Positions 13,901 to 23,643 of a stretch of 64,000 nt of DNA are shown here, one piece after another (within the stretch, counting starts at the first letter, position 1; every line of letters begins with the position of its first letter). The notes beneath the pieces were generated by a model. That model did no database searches, was not told the DNA's origin, and saw nothing but the letters and a program-made list of their open reading frames with translations. The translations under genes were made by a program, and so were the position numbers. Origin of the DNA: Cyprinodon diabolis (lineage: Eukaryota > Chordata > Actinopteri > Cyprinodontiformes > Cyprinodontidae); assembly GCA_030533445.1 (NCBI GenBank), contig CM060062.1, forward strand, positions 22,636,329-22,700,328, written 5' to 3'.

Positions 13901-14080
13901 TGCAAAACAGGCTTGTGTGAGTATTTGAAAAATCTGATTTCCACAAAAAAAAAAAAAAAAACTCCATAAAAGAAAAAACTCTGTGAATATCAGTAGCGTA
14001 AATGAAAATGCCCTATAGATGTTAGATTTCAGAAGACACACTCATCCAGTACGGTAGAAAGGTTGCAATGGCTCAATTTC
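10927..14080. other. Intergenic, no gene recognised
   Basis: AT-rich sequence with a poly-A run near 13946-13962. The short ORFs lack known domains. Nothing else was recognised. Confidence 0.5.
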
Positions 14081-14083
14081 AAT

Positions 14084-14165
14084 TAAGTTTATTCAGTAGC
14101 GCCAAGTCTCATGACTTCATCTCAAGGCACTTTACAGAGATAATCCAATTGAGACTTGTAGACAG
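14084..14165. repeat. Fish dispersed repeat of the 'TTTATT..TAGCGCCAA..CAAGGCACTTTACA' type
   Basis: The stretch TCAATTTCAATTAAGTTTAT, followed by TAGCGCCAAG and CATCTCAAGGCACTTTACAGA, matches a very common teleost dispersed repeat from memory. It is short and decayed. The class is not certain; such copies are often 3' tails of retroelements. Confidence 0.55.
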
Positions 14166-14339
14166 ATTGGTTATAAGTTTTCTATCTGAAAATGTTGTCA
14201 CGGGTAAGAAGACACTTTTAACTTAACCAGTGTTAAATTCTAACAACACTAACTTATAACATGCACATAAGCTTTTGTCAGGAACACTGTTTCTACAACA
14301 TGACCTTAAAGGTGTACACTCAATTAAGGATTTCTATAT

Positions 14340-15125
14340 TAATAAAATATTTCCAAAATTTAGACAAAGCATGGGTATAATATTATCAATAAGGACTTAA
14401 AATATCTGCAAATTAGTGACTTTGTGAAGTCAGCATTTCCCTCTTTTCCCAATCAACCATCTGTCTACATTTTGAACAATGTACTTTAAAATGAGCCAAT
14501 CAAAAACAGGGTACATTAACAGAGTGTTCAATAACCTTGCGCAGATAGAACGTACAGCTACACTGGATCATCTAAGAAAACCAGTGGATTAAAGCTCAAG
14601 AACAGATTAATTCCTCTAAAGTTTGGATTAGAGATGGACTATTACAATTGAAAATTCTTTACTCTTTACACCTGTCCAAGCATAGACTGTCCAGGATGTT
14701 CTCTGGAGCAGACTTGTCTTGTGAACGTTGTGGTTATGTTCCTGCAACACTATCACATACATTCTGTAACTGTCCCAATATCACCCTACAGTTGACCAAA
14801 AGCAATTTTTTATCCAACTTTATCTAAACTTTTTTCTAAATCAGTCTCACTATGGGCCCACTTATGTCATTATTTATTGTTTTCCCCTCTAACACACATC
14901 TTAACAGTCTGCAAATCAATCTGTTATGTTTTGTTTGTTTTCTATTAATAGCAAGACACATAATTTAGCTTAATTCGAAAAATATAAGTCCTCCTACACG
15001 CCATAACGTTCTAAAATAGGTTATGCAGCTCTTACCATTGGAAAAGCATAAATATTCTCTAAAAGAGAAGAAACATATGTTTTACTCTGCTTGGAAACCC
15101 TTAATTGACTACTATCATGAAAAGG
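14340..15125 (+). mobile_element. LINE (L1-clade) remnant, 3' end of ORF2
   Basis: Pieces of the C-terminal part of an L1-type ORF2 are readable on the + strand, interrupted by stops and frame changes. In order: KYLQISDFVKSAFPSF near 14400; YSLHLSKHRLSRMFSGADLS running into CERCGYVPATLSHTFCNCP (14660-14775), the Cys/His cluster typical of L1 ORF2 C-termini; then an LLIARH block and QLLPLEKHKYSLKEKK...FYSAWKPLIDYY near 15025-15115. No reverse transcriptase core or endonuclease is left, so it is 5'-truncated and dead. Clade assignment is by motif memory. Confidence 0.7.
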
Positions 15126-15300
15126 ATACTTAAAAAATAATTTTACTTGCACATCCCTCCTCCTAAATACTGTATAGTTTTGCATTTTGTTTTCTTTTAT
15201 TGTAGTACAGATTATTTATTACGATTTTTTATTTACATATTTGGGTGGAGTCTTTACACATGAATTATTTCTGTATGCTTTTGTTGGTTTATACATATAC

Positions 15301-15307
<7 letters not shown>

Positions 15308-15340
<33 letters not shown>
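15308..15340. repeat. (TG)n microsatellite
   Basis: About 16 uninterrupted TG units, flanked by ATACATAT-type alternating purine-pyrimidine sequence on both sides. It is a likely polymorphic dinucleotide repeat. Confidence 0.95.
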
Positions 15341-15343
<3 letters not shown>

Positions 15344-16064
15344 CATGCATATGTATGTGCACATTTATGTATTTATTGTTTTCCCCTTTAATAATTGCTA
15401 TGACTTGACATCTATGTAAAATACACATGTTAAAATGATGGCTGTTAAAAAATGGGGAAACCTAATAAACAGTGTCACAGCCAAAAACAAGTGCCAGGCC
15501 ACACAAAGCTACTATGATGAGAGAATAGTAAAAGTTAGTTTGAAGGTGATCAAACAAATCAAGCACAATTGCAGAGTAGACATAGAATGAAGCACATTGA
15601 TTAAAAGTGGTCCCTATGTCCTCAAGCAGTCTAACACTATAGCAGCATGATGATAGAGATAGATCAGGATAACCTGAGCAATTTTAACTATAAGCTTTAT
15701 CAAATAGGAAAGTTTTAAGCCCACCCTTAAAAGTAAGCTAAAATATGTTTCCCATTCTACTTTTAGAAATTCTTGGAACAACTACTAAACATGCAGATTG
15801 ACAGTGAAGTGCTCTCTTAGGAACACAAGGAACAACTGGATCCTTGTTATTACTGGCTTAGTTAATGAGAAGCAGTCTTTAAAAATGGATTTAACTGAAA
15901 CCAAATGACAGGAGCTAAAATAGGAGAGATGTGACTCTCTTGTTAATTTCCATCAGAACTTTGGAAAAATAAGAGCCTGCAGAGCTGCAGCATTTGAATT
16001 AGCTAAAAGCTTATAGTAAAGAATTACAAATAGCTGTTTTTTTAAAACAAGGAAAAATATATTG
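15341..16064. other. Intergenic, no gene recognised
   Basis: AT-rich sequence between the TG repeat and an old Tc1 copy. The TATGTTTTACTC-like wording of the preceding LINE is not repeated here, and no ORF of interest is seen. Confidence 0.45.
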
Positions 16065-16740
16065 AGATCTGAACCAGATTGGCTGCAGCAACAGAAGACC
16101 ACACCTGGCAATGCAGTTGGCTAAGAACAGGAACATTTTGATACAGTACCCACAGTCCCCTTATCAACATTTGACAAGAACAAGTGGGAATCAGTGCTGA
16201 TGAATCTGTTTCAGTGGCAACGTTTAGACAATGCGGTCAGAATTTGGTGTAACCAACATGAAGAAAGAGATCCATCCTTTGTTTCAACCCTTAACACTAG
16301 TGGTGGTGTGCTGTCCAAAGGCCACAGCAATCTTAAGTATTGGACCTTACCATGTCTGTCCCTTTATGATTGTAACGTACCCAACATCTAATTGTTCCAG
16401 CAAATAATAATATACCAGAGCACAAAGTTTAAATCCTCTTGAACTGGTTAATTGAACATGGCAGTGAGTTTTTTATCCTCCAATGACCTTCACAGTTGGC
16501 AGATCTTAATTCAATAGAGTATTTCAGCGATGTGATGGATCAGGAGAGTCACAGCATGGATGAGAAGCTTATATATCTACAGGAACTATGTGATGTGATC
16601 ATGATAACATGGACTAGAATTCATAAAGGTTTGAAACACCTTGTTGAGTCTATGCCATAAGGAATTCAAGCCTTAAGCAAACGGGCTCCGCTGCCCAACC
16701 TGGTAAAAGTGAAATAAACCTAATGAAGCAGACGTGGAGC
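16065..16740 (+). pseudogene. Ancient decayed DD36E-type Tc1 transposase copy
   Basis: The same family as the copy at 59079-60275, but much older. Collinear blocks are shared: GCAACAGAAGACCACACC; AGAATTTGG..CAACATGAA..GGATCCATCC-like; GTCCCTTTATGA....ACGTACCCAACATCT; GAACATGGCAGTGAGTT; CAATAGAGTAT; CACCTTGTTGAGTCTATGCCA. A faint CCTAATGAAG end repeat stands near 16720. Numerous indels and stops remain, and the N-terminal half and left end are missing. It is non-functional; the similarity to the younger copy is seen directly by comparing both stretches in this window. Confidence 0.8.
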
Positions 16741-19440
16741 ATGCTTTGTGACCAGTGCATTTAGTTTAATGATACCTTACTCTTTTTCTTTAATGAGTTG
16801 TGCTTTCCATCTCCGTTCTGACTCCTCTAGCTCTAAGCATCCCCATCCTCACTGCAGCCATTTGCTATATTGCTTTAGGCTTTTTAAGCTGATGGAACCA
16901 CATTCCCAATTGTCTCTTACATCTTTTGCTGACTGTATCTGTTTTCCCTCCATCTCCAGGCTTTCAGGTGGATCATTCACAGACTCTCTGCTGCTCTCAT
17001 TTTGCACCTCTTTTACCTCTTCTCATATACATCCTCCTATATACATCCTTCCACTGCTCCTGTTAGTCTGCCATTGGGCTGACAGTTTAAACCGCAGAAG
17101 GAAGTAGGATAGGTAGAGATCCTTTATTATGAGCAGGTAAAAGTCTTTCACAGATGAGTATCTGTGTAAAGTGGCAGGCTAAAGGTCTAGTTATTAAGCC
17201 CTTGCCATAAGGAGATGAAACGCTCCAAGTGATTTCACAACAGATCGATGTGAGAGAGTAATTTTTCCCTTGATGAAAATGTCTCTCCGTTATAAACCTG
17301 ACTACTGACTCCATTTTTGGTATTTTTGTTGAATATTTCTTAATATTCCTGAAGATAAATAAAGATTCCAACCTCATAGTCTCCCTTTTGTTTTTTCATC
17401 TCCTGGCAGCCAAGCAGAGACAGATTTGACCCTCCTTCCCCAGCTTCCCTTTAGCCACCAACCCTCTGCTGGGAACAACAGAGGAGGGTCTCACCTACCT
17501 TCCGCCATCCATCATTATTCCCATGCTGTCTACTGCTGTGCCAGATTTTGTCCAAATGCCTAGCAGCTCCTTGGACACCAAGGGCAGATGATCCTGCTGG
17601 CAAACCTCAGGCCGAGGAAACACAATGGAAAACCTGCAGCAGCTCAGCAGGAATAGGGAGCATTTCTAAATGGACATGGTTAATGTCCTAATTTCTGAGT
17701 TTTATTTTTAGGAGTAAATGTGGATCATATGTGAGGGACTGGGCTAATTGTCTTTTTTTTTTTTTTTTTTTTTACTGCTCTTATTTAAAAAAGCAAAGAC
17801 AAAAGCGTTTCACTTAAATGCATCTGTATGTGTTGTTGTACTGGTCATATTTTGTCTGGATTACAATGGGATGTCTCATACCCATGACTGTACGTCATAC
17901 CCATCCTGAGGACATCCAATAACTGCTTTGAACAACAAAATAAAATAAATTGCTTGTAATTTTTGGGGGTGGCTCAAGGTGTATAATCAGAGTTCTACAA
18001 ACGGGCATCAGATATTTTAGGCATTGATACTGATGTTAATACAAATTATTTATAAGGTTGTGTCTGCATAATCCTTTAAAAATATACCACCTAGGTAAAT
18101 AAGGTGTTGTGCAGATCATTATGAACCGGTAGGTTTATGTGTTGGTGATTTAAGAAATGAGGGATAAAGAAACTTAGGAAGAGATAGGTTAACCTGCAGC
18201 CATTTAATTTAAGACTGTGCTCTCATTATATGGAAGAAAGGCAGTAAGTCTGGTTGATTTCATCATGTAGCCCTTACACAGTCTAAAGGCTCAGTTTCAG
18301 CATTCGGTCCAGAGAGCGACCCATTTTCCACAAATGTTAGCAGTCTCCATGCCTAGGAGTTGGATTTTAATTAGGTGCTTTCACCTGGAGTCTCCATCAA
18401 ACATAATTTATATTTTTTTAGCTTAATATGTCAAGGTGTTAATCCCACAAAGTTATTCCAAAAACAAAAAGCCACACCTGTGTCCAGGCCAATAAACACA
18501 CCATGTGAATGTTTGTTCTTTCTGTGTCTGGTAAATTTCACAGTGTTTACTCACAGAAATACTCTAAGGGCTCAGACTAAAGTAATAAAACAAAGAATCA
18601 AATCTAAAGTTGTCACAGGAGTAATCTCAGAAAAGAGAGGGGTAAACAGGTCAGCAGTCTGCAGGCAACAAATTAAACATTTCCTGGTAGCTTTGAGTTG
18701 AAGAAGTGTGAAATTGAGCAGGACAATTGTTTATTGGATATTGAAAGGGGGGGGGGGGGGTGTTACAGACATCAAGCACCTGTTTATACAGCTCGTTCAA
18801 AGGAAATGAAAGACCAACGAAAATATCAGACTCGCGGATAAGCTGCAGGGGATGCAGAGACACATGACTGAAACATAAATTAGTATTAATCAGGGAGCGG
18901 AAGATAAAAGCATGTCAAACAAAAGATCTTTATCAGTGTGCGCGCTGGATTAAAGCCACCCAATGACATTTAACAACTGTGTTATCTTCTTTCAGCAAGA
19001 ATGAATAGAGCCAGGCGATCCCTGGACTGCATGGCTCTTTATTAGCCTGAAATCTGTGCATCAGCAGCCCTCAAACAGAAAGCAAAACTGATTTCTGAAG
19101 CATTTTTATTAATTCTCGTTATTCACCCAAGAAATGGTTACAACCAGACTATTATGAAATGAAGCCTAGCTTAAGTTATAAATCCATTCAATTAAGTTAG
19201 GGCCAAGAATAGAGAGGAAATGTTTTAAACAAACATGTTTTGTTGCAGAACACAGGCTCCTGGAATGAAGCAGCAGGAGAACAGATGAGAAATTAAAAGG
19301 GCCACAGGCAATGTTCTCAGTATGCATTATCATATCTGGTGGTGCTTGAACCAAAATACGTGAAGCTGTTGGATGTAATAACCCTGAACATGTTGAGAGA
19401 AACGGGTGCACAGGGGACAGGTGGTAGGAGAGAAGAGGAG
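16741..19440. other. Intergenic; homopolymer tracts, no gene recognised
   Basis: Holds a T21 tract at 17753-17773 and a G14 tract at 18747-18760. The 17400-17650 stretch is more GC-rich and lacks simple repeats, so it could be conserved non-coding DNA, but no coding frame supports an exon. Confidence 0.45.
18747..18760. repeat. Poly-G tract (G14)
   Basis: Fourteen consecutive G on the + strand. Long G homopolymers are uncommon in AT-rich fish DNA and are prone to length error and slippage. Confidence 0.95.
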
Positions 19441-19539
19441 CACAATAAAGGAATGGCTTTAGAGGCTGAGGTGAGGAGAGAGAGAGGTAGGCAGGGAGGG
19501 GATGGAGGAGGAGAAAGGCAGGCAGCAGGCAGAGAAGAA

Positions 19540-19767
19540 GGGTGATGTCACCCCTAACAGGCAACCAATGAGAGTCAGGGAGGAGAGGGAGAGAGCGCGG
19601 CCAAAGGAGGGTGTGTTTTTCTACCACTGCAGCATCAGCAGAGAGGAAAGAGGGGGCACACTCACTTTCATAGCAAGGAGGAAGAAAAGGCTCAAGCATA
19701 TCAGGAAGAGAGGGAGGGAAAAAAAGGGCGCAAAGAACCACCAGCAGACAGGAGCATCCCTCTGAGG
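19540..19767 (+). promoter_or_regulatory. Candidate promoter plus non-coding first exon
   Basis: Inside a strongly purine-rich stretch (about 19430-19740) lies a CRE-like site, TGATGTCA, at 19543-19550. A CCAAT box follows at 19564-19568, and then about 200 bp ending in a good splice donor, GAGG/GTAAGA, at 19767/19768. No ORF is needed upstream of the donor, which fits a 5'UTR exon. The first downstream same-strand acceptor with a strong pyrimidine tract that I recognised leads into the signal-peptide exon of the L1-like gene at 50395. The link is an inference; an unrelated lncRNA or chance motif cluster is possible. Confidence 0.3.
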
Positions 19768-22031
19768 GTAAGAGGATCTTCTTTAGATTGGAGGGAATAG
19801 ATTGTCATTAAAGGATACTGAGCAATGGGGACGTGTGGTGACAGGACGAATGAGGTTGTCAGGTGGAGGTTGCTTGTGGCATCTCACCTTTGCCTCATCT
19901 TCTGTGGCTAACCTCCACCTGCTTCATGGGAATAACTCTAACAGCCTTTTCCTTTCGTTGCAACTGGAGTTTTTCCGTTTTGTGTCATTTAAAAGAGGAC
20001 CTTTTCATATATGTTCATTAAAACTCAGTTAAAGTCAAATTTTATTTACTTGTAAAAAAAATTAATAAAACTAACGGAAAAATATACTTATGTCTGCAGT
20101 CACATTCTACTTTTATTTTGAATAACAAGCTGTATTGCAGTGTCTAAACGTTGCATTCAAAATATCGCATGCAACAGGGTCTCATCTGACATTAATATTA
20201 AGCACTTTGCTGTGTTGTAAACTGTTGTAACAACAAGATAATATCTGTCTGTCTGTTATTTCTGTTTAAAGCCATCTCATATTCACTTCCTCGTCCACAA
20301 TATGCTGAAAGTTGAGAAACGTGATAGTCAGAAAACTAGATGCAACATGATGCTGACAGGATTCTGTATTGTTTGATGCATTGATCTGTTTCTGATCTGG
20401 TTCTATCAGTGTGTATTTATAACAGCATACAAGCTGTAAAAATATAAACAGTTAGGATACTTGGAAAACTGGAAGTAATTTTTGAATTCTTAAAAAAAAT
20501 CCTTCTTTTTTTTTACAGTTTTAATGTAAATCAATTTTTCTTCTCCCCTCCCCCAGTTAATAGCTGCATGGCTCAATGTTAAGTACAGCCCTTGATTGCA
20601 ATGCGCTGTGAGGAATTTCACTGATGCAGAGGATAGTACTCTGCTATAAGCACAGCTGAATGTACATCCTATCTTCTGTGCAGGACCTAATTGTCAGGGC
20701 AACATTTCCTTAACGACAAGGTAGGGAGGCAACAGAAAAGCATAAACTAAAATCACTAAAAGGAAGCAAGAAAAGATTGAGATATCAACAGGAGAGGGTA
20801 AATAAGAGAGACATTCAGTCTGACAGAGCTACAGAAGGGAAAAGGGTGGGGCACGGCACGGCACGCAGCAGATGGTGGAGGTGTTCCACAGAAAAAAGAG
20901 GAAGTCACCTGGCTGTATGCTTCATAGATACCTGCTGTCAGTTGCTACATCCCGTCAGATGTCTTTTTCACAGACATAAAAGAAGAATTACACCTGTTTT
21001 GTTAATAATGCAGATAGCTGTTTTGTCTGAAGCACTTGTTTTAAGCTGTGTGGGTTCATACCATGATAGCAGTTATCTCTCTGGTGTTTGGTGGGTAAAT
21101 TGAGCACAAACTTGTCTAATTGTGTGATAATTAAAAAACCAGAAAACATCATGCCACTGCATGTTTGAGCTTGTGAGGAGCTCTTCCGCTCCCTGCATAT
21201 GACGGTTGCCTGCAGCTTGTCCCAGATGAACCCTCCTCCAAAGGACTGGAGGAAATGGGAATCCCCTAAACCGACAATGACTTGTTACCATCTGGGCAAC
21301 ATCCATAAACATGCAGGACACAATAGATGAAGATGCAGCTGCTTCTGCTGCTGAATGGCGCCTTATAGTCAGTGAGTCAGTTTTTATAGAGCCTCTGTGA
21401 TGCCCCTGAGACCCACTGCTGGTCATATTATCATACTATTTAATGCTGAGGTTTGTGTGGCAGTGGCAGCTAAATCTTTAGGCCGTCATGGGAAATGCTG
21501 GAGAAGCAGTGATTCTGTTGTTGGCACAGCGTGGTTTGGAGTGTATGATCATCCATGCTACAGTATGATGCAGAATGTAATCTTCACTCTGACACTGAAG
21601 TGTTCATCAAAGAGATGGATGGAAACCAGGATTTATGTGAAGACAGAAAGAGAGGAGGAATTCAGCAAAGAACAGAATGAGGAGGAGGGCAAGGAATCAT
21701 AAAAAAAAGATGGACAGCAATCGGCTTTATCAGTAAGCAAAACAAGCTGCTCTTTTAAAATGCTTGTAACAGAGATGTACCAATCAGAATATTGGGGCTG
21801 AATACTAATGGGTTTTTGCATTGCATTCACCTGCTAATTGCAAATAGGCTTAAAAACTGTTTCTTTCCCAGACATTCGACAGCAGGTCAGTTTCATGACC
21901 AATCATTGGCTGTTCTCTATGTAGCTGCATCATGCCACATCCCCATCCACATATATCTTTTAACAGCTATAAGTGATCCACTTTTCCCCATGACATGCTT
22001 TACAATAATTTTTTTTTTATTATTTTATCTA
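19768..22031. other. Intergenic, no gene recognised
   Basis: Mostly AT-rich, with a purine-rich patch at 21640-21710. The small ORFs lack recognisable domains. It could be intron if the candidate exon at 19767 is real. Confidence 0.4.
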
Positions 22032-23643
22032 CAGGTGCTGGTCATAAAATTAGAATATCATGAAAAAGTAGATTGATTTCAGTAATTCCATTTAAAAAGT
22101 GAAACTTGTATATTATATTCATACATTACATACAAACTCATATATTTCAGATGTTTATTTTGTTTAATTTTGATGATTACAAATGACAACAAATGAAAAT
22201 CTCAAATTCATCATATCAGAAAATTAGAATATTACTGAAGACCAATAAAAACAAAGGATTTATAGAAATGTTGGCCAACTGAAAAGTATGAACATGAAAA
22301 GTATGAGCATGTACAGCACTCAGTATTTAGTTGGGCCTCCTTTGGCCTGTATTACTGCAGCAATGCGGCGTGGCATGGAGTCGATCAGTCTGTGGCACTG
22401 CTCAGGTGTTATGATAGCCCAGGTTGCTCTAATAGTGGCTTTTAGCTCTTCTGAATTGTTGGGTCTGGTGTATTGCCTCTTCTTCTTCACAATACCCCAT
22501 AGATTTTCTATGGGGTTAAGGTCAGGAGAGTTTGCTGGCCAATTAAGAACAGGGATACCATGGTCCTTCAACCAGGTACTGGTAGCTTTGGCACTGTGTG
22601 CAGGTGCCAAGTCCTGTTGGAAAATGAAATCTGCATCTCCAAAAAGTTGGTCAGCTGCAGGAAGCATGAAGTGCTCTAAAACTTCCTGGTATGTGGCTGC
22701 GTTGACCCTGGACCTCAGAAAACACAATGGACCAACACCAGCAGATGACATGGCACCCCAAACCATCACTGACTGTGGAAACTTTACACTGGACTTCAAG
22801 CAACGTGGATGAAGTGCCTCTCTTCTTTTCCTCCAGACTCTGGGACCTTGATTTCCAAAGGAAATGCAAAATTTACTTTCATCAGAGAACATGACTTTGG
22901 ACCACTCACCAGCAGTCCAGTCCTGTTTCTCTTTAGCCCAGGCAAGACGCTTCTGACGCTGTCTGTGGTTCAAGAGTGGCTTGACACAAGGAATGCGACA
23001 GCAGAAACCCATGTCTTTCATACGTCTGTGTGTGGTGGTTCTTGAAGCACTCACTCCAGCTGCAGTCCACTCTTTGTGAATCTCCCCCACATTTTTGAAT
23101 GGGTTTTGTTTCACAATCCTCTCCAGGGTGCGGTTATCTCTCTTGCTTGTACACTTTTTTCGACCACATCTTTTCCTTCCCTTCGCCTCTCTATTAATGT
23201 GCTTGGACACTGAGCTCTGTGAACAGCCAGCCTCTTTAGCGATGACCTTTTGTGTCTTGCCCTCCTTGTGCAAGGTGTCGATGGTCGTCTTTTGGACAAC
23301 TGTCAAGTCAGCAGTCTTCCCCATGATTGTGTAGCCTATAGAACTAGACTGAAAAACCATTTAAAGGCTTTTGCAGGTGGTTTGAGTTAATTAGCTGATT
23401 AGAGTGTGGCACCAGGGGCCATCAATTTTTAACCTTTTCACAATATTCTAATTTTCTGATATGATGAATTTGAGATTTTCATTTGTTGTCATTTGTAATC
23501 ATCAAAATTAAACAAAATAAACATCTGAAATATATGAGTTTGTATGTAATGTATGAATATAATATACAAGTTTCACTTTTTAAATGGAATTACTGAAATC
23601 AATCTACTTTTTCATGATATTCTAATTTTATGACCAGCACATG
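22032..23643 (-). mobile_element. Full-length Tc1-like transposon with 202-bp IR/DR ends
   Basis: The element is 1612 bp and flanked by TA on both sides (22030-22031 and 23644-23645), the Tc1/mariner target duplication. Left arm 22032-22233 and right arm 23442-23643 are 202-bp inverted repeats. They align without gaps, and the only difference I noticed is G/T at the third base. Each arm carries an outer and an inner copy of an AAAATTAGAATAT-type motif, the IR/DR arrangement of Sleeping Beauty-like elements. The transposase ORF is uninterrupted on the minus strand. Near-identical arms and an open ORF argue for recent insertion. Confidence 0.95.
22320..23324 (-). CDS. Tc1-type DD34E transposase, apparently intact
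   Basis: Encodes 334 residues from MGKTADLTVVQK, the usual start of fish Tc1 transposases. The open frame extends 12 codons further upstream, to 23360. Domains in order: a paired-like helix-turn-helix pair (residues about 1-110, with KVIAKEAGCSQSSVSKHI and the basic GRKRCGRKKCTSKRDNR linker/nuclear-import stretch), then the DDE nuclease. Catalytic residues are visible: Asp in FSDESKF, Asp in FQQDLAPAH, Glu in DLNPIENLW. Exactly 34 residues separate the second Asp from the Glu, so it is DD34E. It ends GGPTKY-stop. Length matches active relatives (about 340). It cuts and pastes the element through its terminal repeats. No stop or frameshift was seen; activity is untested. Confidence 0.93.
   Translation of the reverse strand: MGKTADLTVVQKTTIDTLHKEGKTQKVIAKEAGCSQSSVSKHINREAKGRKRCGRKKCTSKRDNRTLERIVKQNPFKNVGEIHKEWTAAGVSASRTTTHRRMKDMGFCCRIPCVKPLLNHRQRQKRLAWAKEKQDWTAGEWSKVMFSDESKFCISFGNQGPRVWRKRREALHPRCLKSSVKFPQSVMVWGAMSSAGVGPLCFLRSRVNAATYQEVLEHFMLPAADQLFGDADFIFQQDLAPAHSAKATSTWLKDHGIPVLNWPANSPDLNPIENLWGIVKKKRQYTRPNNSEELKATIRATWAIITPEQCHRLIDSMPRRIAAVIQAKGGPTKY

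Noticed and set aside
19166..19741. 191-codon minus-strand ORF
   Set aside because: Low-complexity Leu/Pro/Ser-rich frame produced by the purine-rich + strand; no domain, no splice context.
22288..23334. Plus-strand ORFs across 22288-23334
   Set aside because: Antisense shadows of the Tc1 transposase on the minus strand.
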